From Ascaris suum (lineage: Eukaryota; Nematoda; Chromadorea; Rhabditida; Ascarididae), in assembly GCA_013433145.1 (NCBI GenBank), contig CM024172.1:11060053-11124052 (forward strand): DNA of 64,000 nucleotides, in the 5' to 3' direction. Each line of letters begins with the position of its first letter. The first letter of the stretch is position 1. The position numbers were made by a program, and so were the translations under genes. Below are positions 1 to 10,686 of this stretch, piece after piece. The notes beneath the pieces are model-generated. The model was not told where the DNA came from, did not search any database, and worked only from the letters and a program-made list of their open reading frames with translations.

Positions 1-1426
1 TTCCTTCATTTGCCGATAAAATTGCGCTAATTAGATCGGCAAAAAATACCGATCCAATTAGGTTGATGCGCTCTGATTTGGATTGAAAATAGCAGCATGT
101 TTTTCTGCAATATTCTATTTCTTTTTCATTTATTCGTTGTATACAAATTCGCACCACAATTTTTGTATTTAGCTATCAGCATTTTTGCATTATATCAATG
201 AACAACAATCTTATCTATGTCTATAGCATATTTCTTTATCCTTTTTTTTTCTATGAACACACAATGAAAAAATTAATTTCAATTATGTATTAAGGCGTTT
301 ATTTTTATTTTTATATATATTACAAATACGCTAGAAATAATAAATGTGATTAGAATTTAGAGTCACTTCAACGGGACAAATCAGCAAATTTTTTGTTCTA
401 CATGGAGGAAAAGTGTTTCTAATCTCACGGAAATCATTCTTTTTACTTCATTTATATCATTTAGTTGTAATGACTTTTGTACATTGTCATATCTTGAGCA
501 AACAGAAGTTGAGCTATCGGGTTATAGCACAAAAAAATGCGATAAGTCGTTTTTCTTCGTTTTTTTTTTTGTGAAAATGAAACGTGCAATGGATTTTTAA
601 CAGCTCAGCTTATCGTCTCTTATTTTGAGAATTTCCGAGTACATATTAGTTACTTTTGTTTTGTGCGGATTCGCTGTATAAGAGGTTGGGAGCACATTCT
701 GAATACTTCATACTTTTGGGTGTATAACTGATAGTTTCAACTTGAGAAACAATGATGCAAGAGTTTTACGAAATTTAGTAGATGTAATGGACAATAATGA
801 TAGCACATCTGAATGCTTGGAGGATTTTCAAGCAAAGAGCTTTAGTCCCGAAGCTTCGGACGATCCGAGGACTTCCTGATATCCCAAAAGATACCATGAA
901 GCCTCTGAAGCTCGAAGTGTTCTGATGGTCGAGGGAGGTCTGCGAAGATATCCAGAAATCCCCCGAACATGGTGAGACCGAGGCTCACTTACCGGAGAAA
1001 TTCCTAAGTGATTTCGAGATGTTTCTTGTCTAAAAGCCTTGGATTGGGAAATAGTTAGGTAGGCCAAAAACCATCTACTTGAAATATAGGCATGACGCCG
1101 TCACAATATGCTTTTGCAATCCAAGCTTGCAAAAGTATATAAGAGTAGCGGAATAAATTCCGTTTACAAAGAAACGAAATAGATTGTATTTCTGTTGATT
1201 ACAACTGTCATTCTTCAGGCTTTTTCAGTAGAGTACAAAATAGATTGAGGCAAAACGTTGAAGTTTGAGAGGTTTATATTCGAGAGTTATCTCATCTCTG
1301 GTTAGAATAACAATGGCCGCAGCGTTGAATTGCTATGAATTTAACGTAATTTTCGCTTTAGTTGTTTTATAACGCATATAGAGTATTCTGATTTCTTGTG
1401 TCGTTTATAATTTATACTATTTGAAG
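1..1426. other. Non-coding stretch upstream of the visible HPF1 exons
   Basis: AT-rich sequence with no exon I could support. It should contain intron of HPF1, because the exon at 1427 opens in phase 1 and lacks a start. A GC-richer patch at about 825-1050 is open on the minus strand but has no splice context and no recognisable product. No HPF1 macro-like or N-terminal motif was found here. Confidence 0.5.
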
Positions 1427-1527
1427 CGAGACTGAAGCACCAGCTTGAAGAAATTGCAACTACAAACGATGCCGAGATGAAGCGTAAATTGATGGAATCG
1501 ATCATGGAATTGGTCTCATATGTCCAG
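1427..1527 (+). CDS. HPF1: HPF1 penultimate exon (C-terminal domain)
   Basis: The exon opens after a TTTGAAG acceptor in phase 1 and closes at CAG|GTTAGT in phase 0, giving 33 codons. It starts RLKHQLEEIATT and ends ELVSYVQ. In human HPF1 the same place reads as a helix ending MMTFVQ, immediately before the catalytic FANDE segment. The alignment is from memory of the family. HPF1 (histone PARylation factor 1) binds PARP1/2 in the nucleus and redirects ADP-ribosylation to serine. The family is about 350 residues, so most of the protein is not visible here; upstream exons are missing from the window or unrecognised. Confidence 0.75.
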
Positions 1528-2518
1528 GTTAGTTGTCTGTTATGTTGAAAGGAATGGAGAGCGTCGGCTGAGAGTAAGATTGCTTTTGAATGTGGATCAA
1601 CGATAGCCAAACTTGATCTATATCGATCAGATTTTTCATTAAATGTTCGATTATTCTCGGTTATGCTTTTAGCAGAGAATATTAGCTAAAGAGCAAAGGT
1701 CATAGATTTCAAACGCTATCGTGATATCTGATGAGAGAAGGAGATTATTTAGCACAGATGTTCAAAATGCATTCGCACTAGGACGTAGCATTTTTGCATC
1801 GTATTTCTTTTGCAACGCAAAATCATAGCGGAGAATTTAACGGAAATATAATAAACATGGATAAGGTTCAATTTGCTTGGTGATGTGTTATGGATATTTG
1901 TGTTCTTTTCGAAAAATTGGTTCAATTTTTTCAACTTTTCGAAGAATTTTATTTTCTTTCCTATATTATTGGCATTTTAAAACGCTAATCTTACCATAGC
2001 TTCAATTTGTTTGTGGGATAAAATCAGGAAGAATATTTATAACCAAGCCATCAGAAATGAGTTGCATAGTTGTTGTTGTTTGAGAGTATTTGCGTAATGC
2101 ATGAATTTCTCTTTCTTAGCATTCACTCCCGCTCATTTGATGGTTTAAGCATATATTTTGGCTGCAATTGAATTATATTTGTTGAGTAGATATCGAAAGT
2201 TTTCGTAAAATGGGAGGAAAAATTTCACTATGCCCTTTTTTCATAATATGCTAGTTTTAAGTCTCACATTGGCGACTTTTCAACGAAGTCTCTGTTCTCA
2301 TCTATCTAGCTTAAGTTAGCAAAATCTCATACTTGTAACGAATGAGGTCTTTTACATTTTACAGTCGGTTAAGGATGATAATGAAGCGGGGTGGGGGGGG
2401 GGGGGGCAGGTATTCTTCTAAAGCGAGTGAACATTACAAACATAGAAATGCATAAAATATAAATATTTTTCGCAAAATAAATTTGAGCAAACATAATATT
2501 TCTCTCTCTCTTTTTTTT

Positions 2519-2520
2519 AT
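2519..2520 (+). promoter_or_regulatory. Anomalous 3' splice site (AT in place of AG)
   Basis: The HPF1 reading frame requires splicing between 1527 and 2521. The intron begins GTTAGT but its last two bases are AT, after a good CT-rich and T-rich tract. The first downstream AG would delete the catalytic motif. Confidence 0.5.
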
Positions 2521-2724
2521 TTCGCGAACGATGAAATGGACTTTGGCATGGGATTGGAACTTGGTCATAATCTCTTCTTATCAAACTTCTCGGATTTCGA
2601 CAAATTAGCAGTCAGCATTCTCAATGGCGCATATACACTTCTTGGTCGTGATGAATTCTCACGTATTTTGAAGGCACATGCCGAGATTCGTCGTTCATTT
2701 GATAATAAAGGTAATAACGAATGA
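2521..2724 (+). CDS. HPF1: HPF1 last exon with the catalytic Asp-Glu motif
   Basis: Codons from 2521 read FANDEMDFGMGLELGHNLF and run to a TGA at 2722-2724. This matches the human HPF1 C-terminus (FANDECDYGMGLELGMDLF...), including the Asp-Glu pair that corresponds to human D283/E284. E284 completes the PARP1/2 active site. Conservation continues in the helical tail (AYTLLGRDEFSRIL). The join to the upstream exon falls exactly at VQ|FANDE, the position expected from the family. The genomic bases before TTCGCG are an eight-T run followed by AT, not AG, so the 3' splice site is non-canonical or the base is miscalled. With an intact active-site motif this looks like a working gene, not a relic. 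Confidence 0.85.
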   Translation, partial: FANDEMDFGMGLELGHNLFLSNFSDFDKLAVSILNGAYTLLGRDEFSRILKAHAEIRRSFDNKGNNE

Positions 2725-3084
2725 GAGGTATTGCAATGTTGAGGGCCGAGCAGACGTTAAATTCGATGAAATGGATGATTCTTCAGGTAGGAGATCTACC
2801 TGTGATATATTTTTAAAATCAACCATATGTTGATAAGTGCAATGAATGCGAACGAAATTTTCCTATTCATACTTTTGGCAAAGAACTTTTAATGGCATTT
2901 TCCGTTCTCTCTTCGCTTGTGAATACGTTCACTAAATATTATTGTTTTTAGCAATTGTCATATTGAACGTTGGATAAAACAGTTTTTTTTGCATTTGATT
3001 AATACAAATATCTTATTTTATTGGCCAGTTTAAATTTTTTAAAACTTTTATATACCTGAACATCTCTTTACTAAGAACCTTATT

Positions 3085-5734
3085 ATGTCTAAAGTTGTAC
3101 TATTCGATCCGATAAGAAATGTTTTCTATTTTATGAATAGCCTCTCATTAAATTATAATTGTCTGACGAAGGAATTCATTTCTATTTATTTAATGAAAGG
3201 ATTATTTCATCTAATATACGAAATGGTCCTCCCTCTCGTTTTACCTCTCATAAGTTCGTACTTTTTGATGCATATATTTTGCCAGTTTAGTTTTTCTTTT
3301 ATGATTATAGAGGCTACATCAATTCTGGAAAATATAAAAGGTGTTATTTTATCGAAGTGTTCAATTTCACCAGTACCGTAATGTTTTTTTTTTTTTTTTT
3401 TTGATTGGATGTTGTTTAACTAGTTGTGAAAAGGCTTTGAGTGGATTGCAATTATGGCCTTAAAAAGACTTCACGTCACTATCGAAGAAATAGATGAAAA
3501 ATATGTCTTCGATGGTTTCAACAGGTGATGTCAATTGGAATCAATAAAATTGCTGTTGCTTGTTTAGCATGAGAAACTCGTTAATATGAACTGAAGCCAG
3601 ATAATTAAGTTTTATTGCGAGGATTTTGAAGTCCTAATTCGCTGAAAATGGCTTCCTTTGCTTTGTCACTATATCATCTCTTGAACTTCGATCATCTTCC
3701 ACCTCCCATCACTATTACTTCTCCTCCCCCTCCTCATTGTTAAAAGAGATAAAATGCGACTTCATTTCTGAGATTTGAGAAATATATAGCATTGAAGTTT
3801 TATTTAAAGTAATATTGCCCCTTGTAAAAATTATAGGCCTATATGCAATCTCATTCACCTTTTCACATAGTTTTTTGTGTCGCTACTGTTAAACGTGCTA
3901 TATTCATGATCTATATGCGTATGTGTCAAAGTTTTCTCCTAGGAACAACGAGGAAAATATGAAATTTGCCACGCGGGATGTTTGAATCTGAGGAAATATG
4001 ACAATTTGAGACTAATCCTTATCAATTGAGAGGTCAAAATTGTAATCTCGCGACAGCGATTAGGTATTTTTATAATTGTTGAAAGGAAAAAGCGCTGGTC
4101 ATATGTATTTCAATCTTATCTCCTTACGAATTGATCAGTTCAAATTCATAACCTAGGAATATACAATTAATGTTAGATTTTTTTTGAAAGTGAAACAATG
4201 CATTTCATGTAAAAATTGTGCATTATCAACCTTTATCAACTTATCAATTGATAAAGGTTGTTAATGCGCAATTGTTGGTTATAACACTCCACTCTGGTTA
4301 TAAGCTAAACACATGAAATCTTGCATTTGCGAATGATTTATTGTAAACAGCTCTACTAATAGATAAATCCAATTTTATAAGCTTATCAGCTGATAAATAG
4401 CGATCGATTTTCTCAGATCCGTTTTTGATTGGCCTCTTTAGATTGTCGGCTATTTTATTGATATTTGTGGATGAAAATACACCCGCCGAGTTAATGTTGA
4501 TGAACATCCTCGTGCATTCAATTACGCACATTGTGTTGATGCTTTATTGTGTTGTGGTCGGCTACGATGTATTAAGGAAATTGGCAGATAATGATTGGAT
4601 TATTGTTTACAAAGCTTTCTAAGAATTATTTTTATTGCATGCACACAATTGAGCCTATTATAAGATACTAGAACTATGAAGTTTTTACTATTTACCTCAT
4701 CTATCATACTGGAAAATATTTCCTCAAATCAGATCATTTATTGCTTTGTTCAATAAAATATGCAACAAAAAAAAAACAATTTAGAATTTTGTTTATCTCC
4801 AAAGGAATCGATTACTTAATCTTATTTATCCCTTCTACCAATTTCATTCATTAGTAATTTTGCCACTTTTTCTACTATCATCTTCTTCGAAATTTATTCG
4901 TGTTTTTTTTTTTTTTTTTGTTATGGGAGCTTATACTTTATTTCTGAGTGATTTCAAAACTCATGCATTCAGTTTTATTCAGTTAGCATTATCATCAAGT
5001 ATATCCTTTTTTTTCCGCCTTTTTACTTTCCAGTACAATGGGCATTATGTGCTGATCATCTCATGGCGATCTCTTGATAACGCTTCGCGCTCTATCTCAT
5101 TACCCTTTACGCTGAAAGATGCGCTTTTAATGTAGAGATTTCGGTTTCCGCGTGGTTATCTATCTTATCGCCTACCAGACCAATGGTTGCTGATAGATTA
5201 AAAGTTCATCGCTTAGCTATGAGCGCTCATTTATCTCTTTCGTCTTCATGGATGCAAAAAATATCATTTAAGTGCTGCTCATCTATGTCAACAGAAGTAA
5301 AACTTTCGTTTGTCTTTCGTAATATCTAAGAAAAATTTTTTTCTAAACTCATATGTGTTCTAAAAACCTTCGTAATTCTTCGGATAAGATTTTCAATATT
5401 CAAATTGCATAATTCCATTAGTGATTATGACCAATGGCCGATATCTTCTTTCATTTATGCTCTCGTACTTTTCTTTCTTCACGCTTCTTTTTTTATTCCT
5501 GATTTGAATATAATGCATTCATATATTCTACTTTAAAGTGTACGATTACTTTCATAGGGATCACATTTCACTATTGGGCATTTAACGTTATCTTTTGCAT
5601 TTTTAGCACAAAAATTCGTGATTTATGCTTCTCTTCGTATTTATCATCGAAGAGGCGATACTGTCGCTTCGGTTCCGCGTCCGCCTAGGAAATTGTATAA
5701 TTCCCAATCTCCTACTGCCAAATTCCATTTGTAG
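3085..5734 (+). CDS. Predicted multi-pass membrane protein, five exons, unidentified
   Basis: Modelled exons are 3085-3340, 4417-4568, 5034-5131, 5179-5318 and 5607-5734. Phases agree throughout and the total is 774 nt, giving 257 residues plus TAG. The ATG at 3085 starts MSKVVLFDPIRN. Hydrophobic stretches are seen in exon 1 (LPLVLPLISSYFLMHIF) and exon 2 (two segments, one containing MNILVHSITHIVLMLYCVVV). The tail is basic and proline-rich (SVPRPPRKLYNSQSP), probably cytosolic. Acceptors at 4416, 5033 and 5606 are good. The third intron is only 47 bp and could be an artefact, since another frame is partly open across it. The start lies 360 bp after the HPF1 stop, so a shared transcript is possible. 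I do not recognise the family. Confidence 0.4.
4216..4271 (+). ncRNA. Pre-miRNA-like hairpin (candidate)
   Basis: Two 24-base arms (4216-4239 and 4248-4271) are reverse-complementary except for one mismatch and one wobble pair, with an 8-base loop. The 56-base size fits a small precursor hairpin. It lies in the intron before the exon at 4417. It could equally be a remnant of a palindromic element. Confidence 0.25.
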
Positions 5735-7422
5735 CATACCATTTCATCAGCGATTATATATTTCTTTGCTTACATGATACTCTGAAAAGTTTTGTTACTG
5801 TATATATGGCTACACTTATAACAATGTTTTACTATGTGTTTTTGAAATGATAGAGTTTTGTCTTCATTTCTTCCAAGAAATTTGTTTTTAATTCCATTGG
5901 CAATGTTTTTTTTGCAGTTTTTTTGCGGCAGGTAATGGTGAATGTTATGCGTTTGTATTGTTTTCCTTTGTATGTACAATAAGATGACCTGATAATTGTT
6001 TTTCTTTGGGGGGGGGGGGGGGGGAGGTCATTATGTCCTCCCCTCTCTATAAAATTTTTGCTCATAGATTTTCATTAATATGAGCAAATAAGACAAGAAG
6101 GAAATAGTTGATATGATGTTTACTTCATCAAAAAAAAAACTTAACGTCATATGCTTGCTATTTTAGGCGATGAAGGTTGCAAGACAATAGCATATCTAAT
6201 TTCAGCAGATGACAATTACTTTCTAATTTCAAAAGAAATTTTTTCCTCCACATTTTTGTTGACGTTTTACTACTTTTGATCATTAAGTATCGAAATTAGC
6301 GCAATTGAAGCGAAGAGCGTAAATTAGTTTGGCTTGAACATTTGTGATCAAAAGTCTTGTTGACGTTATGATGCTATAAGGGTTGCATCAATTTTAGGAA
6401 AGAAAAAATGGAAGCGAGAATTGCTACGATGGCTTGTATCTCGTTCTTTCGACATCCGATTGAGTGTATTCATTCGTTATGCAACCGCATTACATTCGAT
6501 TTTCTTCGTTGAACTCTTTTCATGCTAGCACACATAAGGCGCTTATGTCAGCTGCGTTAAACACAAATATATAAGAGAACAGCAACGGTTTACTCAGATC
6601 CTCTAGGTGGCCATATGACGTGGTACACTGATTAAAACTGATGGAACATCTTCCGGTCAGTTGCATTGACCTGAAAATGCTTCAACACTTTTGAAATTTT
6701 GTGTAATGATTTCTTTATAATGGTGTTATCGGATATTTTATTAACCGATTGACTAAATATGTTGAGAGAGCGGAAATCCTATCCCACATTTTAATGTGTA
6801 GGTTGATCTGTCGGAAAAAAAAAATCTATCCACATGTGTCGATAAATGCTAGATGAAAAAATAGATTCGCTGACATAAATATTCTCAGGCAATTGCAGAA
6901 AGAAAAAAGCTAAAACAAACGCACTCCTTATCAATGTTGAGGAGAAATCCTTGCAAGTTTTTTTTTTCTTGTTTAAGATATTTCATTCATTATGAATAGG
7001 GAGTGCATGAAAAGCGAGCATTGCAAAAATGTGAACAATCGATAGCGTTGTTGATGATATGCGTCGAGAATTGTGTGAACCTAACAGTTCTCATTCTTTA
7101 AAAACTATTTCCACACATAAAATCATAGTGAGTAAGCATTTAATAGTGCTGAAATATTCATTGCATGACTCTAAAGCGAAGAGAAGTTATGCATTTGAGG
7201 GATATAAGACAACCAATGCACCAATTATGAATACGTTAATGCAAGGATTCCAGTGAGATTAGTGCATTCTGAAATGTGGAATTCGACTTAATGATATTAA
7301 TCAAAATTATCGTCGTATATTTCCGAATCGTCCGTCTGTTGTATAACTTGAATTCAACAGGTGATAAAACTAGAGGTATAAAATATGTCCATATAATATA
7401 CATCGACTGAAGATTATGGGTG
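5735..7422. other. Non-coding interval between convergent genes
   Basis: AT-rich region between the plus-strand model ending at 5734 and the minus-strand model ending at 7423. A T/A-rich background, the G17 tract and scattered short open frames are all I see. A short frame after a TTTTAG acceptor at about 6165 is open for about 37 codons but has no donor or partner exon. Confidence 0.4.
6008..6024 (+). repeat. Mono-G tract, 17 bases
   Basis: Uninterrupted G run in AT-rich surroundings, one of several in the window (2393-2406, 19489-19504, 26830-26841, 48005-48013). Confidence 0.9.
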
Positions 7423-10118
7423 CTATTTTTCATGTTGATCCACCAAATTTAAAGAAAGATATAGGCCCTTCAGTGCGTCTGAAAAAAACGTTATTTTCAA
7501 CTGGCATAATTCTTATCTCACACCTATCGGACCACAAAACAGTTGTGAAGCATAACAGAAAAGTTGGCACGAAATGCACCCGTGAGTTCAGCGCATCTGT
7601 CAATTAGTGAAAGATGTGGTGGGAATGCAAGGATCCCCTCCAAAAAGAAAAGTGCATTATTATTACCCCTTTTCATACTACTAGGATGTTTCCGGAGGTC
7701 TTCTTACCTCTCTTCGGCATCCTATTGCAGATTTTATCGAAACATGGTACTTTATAAGTATTCATTCCTCATAGGGGTTCAAACACGTTGTCGGAATTCT
7801 GCGCCACCGATATTTCGCCTTATAACATGAGTAGCATTCTTACTACACCATTCCTTGGAAATCGCAAAGAACTCGTCATGTTCATTCACACACGCTTTGC
7901 AACTGCTTGCACTTTTCTTCCACTCTATAAGACGGTTCAAGACTCTGCAGCATTCATACGATAACATGGCATATCTTTGAAACTCATGCTCAGCAGAGGA
8001 CTCAGTATGTGTTCTGAATAAACTTCTCACAAATTTTACAAACTTGTCAGATTTGTTTTATGCTCCTCATTATTTGAACTCCGTTTAGATTAGTTTCATT
8101 AATCTTTTGTGTTCATTCATCCAACATTTAGCCTCAGATCGTAGATAGTTGGTGTAGTTGATGTTCGCTAAGATGAAGAAAATCAGAACATTCGTTCACC
8201 GTAGATGCAAATTATTGAACGGATTACCCGAGTCTGCAGTCCTTTCTAAAGAGTCGAGTCGAAAAGTGTTAAGTTGCAAGCAGATACGAGCGCATTACAT
8301 AAATGACCTGTCAAATTTTTCCATTCATGACTTATGAAGTAGGACTTGATCTTTTGAGCCTGACGACTTGAAGGATCTGAAGAAGTAATGGCGCTTCTGT
8401 TGCTGCTTTAATACAAGTTATGCGGTGATCGATGAAGTTTGCGTTAGATAAAACGAGACTGACAAGATCAGGATTGCTTTTAAATAATAAATAAATGTCC
8501 AATAAGCTATTGCCTCTTAAATTAAAAACCAGACAGTTATAAAGATCCTCAGAACTTAAAAAAAAGAAGAAATAAAATGAGTAAATGCATCAATATTTCG
8601 ATTTTCTATGACTATATACTAGTATCGCGTTCATGCATTAAATGTTTCCCCAATGGTACAAAAGCATATTAATGTCAAAATGTCGTGGCTGCAAAAACAC
8701 TGTTGTCAAACCTAACCACAATTTGCTGATCTTTTGACCGTCTCGCCATAATCGTATAATAAGTCCAATTTTTTTGGTACTGTTGGGTATGGCGCTGAAG
8801 AGTCAATCCAAGATATCTACTTGTGATCTAAATCTGTTTGTGATCTAATATTGCAGCGATCATTTTGCTTGTATAGGCTGTTCTGGTTCGTTGTTTTCGC
8901 GCAGTGCCATTGATTGACTTAGGTGCTTCTGGCCTAACTGAGGCCTACATAAGTCTGGCATCAGCCATTTGGAATCAATCTTCTCCATTCGACAGCTCTC
9001 CGATCGGCGACCATTTTGCAACTCTCGTCTCTGGCCCTTTCTACTCGTTTTTGGAAGCTGTGGTGATTCCCAATAAGCCACTTCGACTATTCCCGTGTCC
9101 CTTTAGGTTCAACTCGGCCTCCATCTGCACGTCGCCGCCGCCAGAGTTACAACAGGTACTAAAGAGTTGCAACAAAAAAACGTTTTGTTCAGAACAAATT
9201 ATCGTCATCTTTATAGTTCGGGTACGGTGACCGAATTGTTTTTAAATTGTTTTTTACTCTTTTAGCTGCATGAGAGATAAAGAGGTATTAACGTTTAATG
9301 ACGGCGGCGCATTTTAGAAATCAGTCCAAATAGTTTCCCTCAGAATATTTCTTAATCTCTAATTATTTTTCATAACTAGATCGCTTAATTTAAAAAAAAA
9401 TCGAAATAACATGCCATAAATTCACTCATCGAAATGTCTTATTATCGTTGAGAGGAGGTTTCAACTGCTGATGGATGCCAAATATGTTGATTCTTTGCTA
9501 GCATCAATTTGATTTCATTGTTGACTCTCTACTTAAACATCCCTTCATCATTTGCTCAGAACGATATGCTTCCCAGTGTGCGTTGCTTTCATTGATTTGC
9601 TCACTAATGGTCACATGTCGTTGAATCCTAGAATGGGCTGGCAATAATATAACGTATGGCATAGAGAGACTTCTTTTCTTTTTCTTTGCTGCTCGCATGC
9701 ACTTAAATGGTTTTCCTGTTGAACTTGAGCTTCAGAGCTGTATGTTTTATATGTCATGTTTTATTTCCTGACAAAAAGCCGTTTCCTGGTTAGCTATAAG
9801 AAATCCGCAAAACAAACTTTATCCTGTCTTCTTCTCCTGCCACAAATTCCGTGTAAAATTCTTCGCATTCTTTCGCGATATATCCAAACTTGAAATTTTC
9901 TCTCATCATCTCTAATGTAATTTCCTTTTAAGCGTCCGTTTCCTTTAAAGAGATTTTCATTTTATGCTTTGCACTTTTCATGAGTTGATGATAATGTCTT
10001 CTTTAATGTCACCATGTCCTTAATGGTTCGATGACATTTCCGCAACTTATCGTAAAGTTTATCGTTTTCAAATTCGGCCATACGTATTCGGACAATGTAA
10101 TAAAGAGAATATCATTTG
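7423..10118 (-). CDS. 3' half of an unidentified multi-exon gene
   Basis: On the minus strand, nine exons join in phase: 10118-10036, 9924-9818, 9737-9615, 9158-9045, 8554-8346, 8245-8200, 8013-7844 and 7478-7423 (TAG at 7425-7423), fed by 10516-10342. Key pieces are an acidic segment (EEFYTEFVAGEEDRI), a glutamine-rich helix (SEAQVQQENHLSACEQQ), a leucine-rich 69-codon exon (FNLRGNSLLDIYLLFKSNPD) and a Cys/Trp-containing end (LNRLIEWKKSASSCKACVNE). Most acceptors are good (TTTTTTTCAG, TTATTCAG, TTTTTTTTAAG). Weak points are the donors at 8345 (A|GTCCTA) and 9614. The leucine-rich helical look suggests a repeat scaffold, but no family is recognised. Confidence 0.45.
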
Positions 10119-10341
10119 CTAACAAATAAACAAAAGACGATTTATTTTCGAATAAACATTGAAGTAAACAGAAATAACTTATTGAAAGTCTTTTTCAAAA
10201 AATTTCTTAAAGAGAAGAAAATCCTTTATTGATAGAAACGATAAGAAATATCAACATGAAGAGATCTTTCGTTGCATATTTCTCTTTTGTCATTTTAGTG
10301 TAATCGTTTAAGAAGTCGGCCTATATCATCAACAACAATAC

Positions 10342-10610
10342 CTTTTAAGTAGTGTTCCTTCATGCCCTCTCTTGAGCGCTTTATGACTATTTCGATTTGC
10401 AAAAAAACTATGCTATACGTCGTTAAGCACTTCCTCTGAAATACTGAAATATTGAAACGTCTTATTTCAGTGATAGGGGCAGAGCCCATTTCGCCATCAA
10501 TGAAAAAGACAGGAAACTGTGAGTATAGAAAAAACGAAAAAATCACCAAAAAGTCAAAACATATAGAAAGTTAAATAGAGTTAATAAAAAAGATAAAAGA
10601 AAATAAAAGT

Positions 10611-10686
<76 letters not shown>

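Noticed and set aside
8904..9230. 108-codon plus-strand open frame in a GC-rich block, and a first impression of a retroelement C-terminus on the minus strand
   Set aside because: The same block gives a minus-strand exon (9158-9045) whose phases fit both neighbours, which explains the openness better.
9790..10081. Coiled-coil-like frame starting MAEFENDKLY on the minus strand
   Set aside because: It meets a stop after 39 codons and would need frameshifts; the frame entered from the TTTGTTAG acceptor joins its neighbours without breaks.
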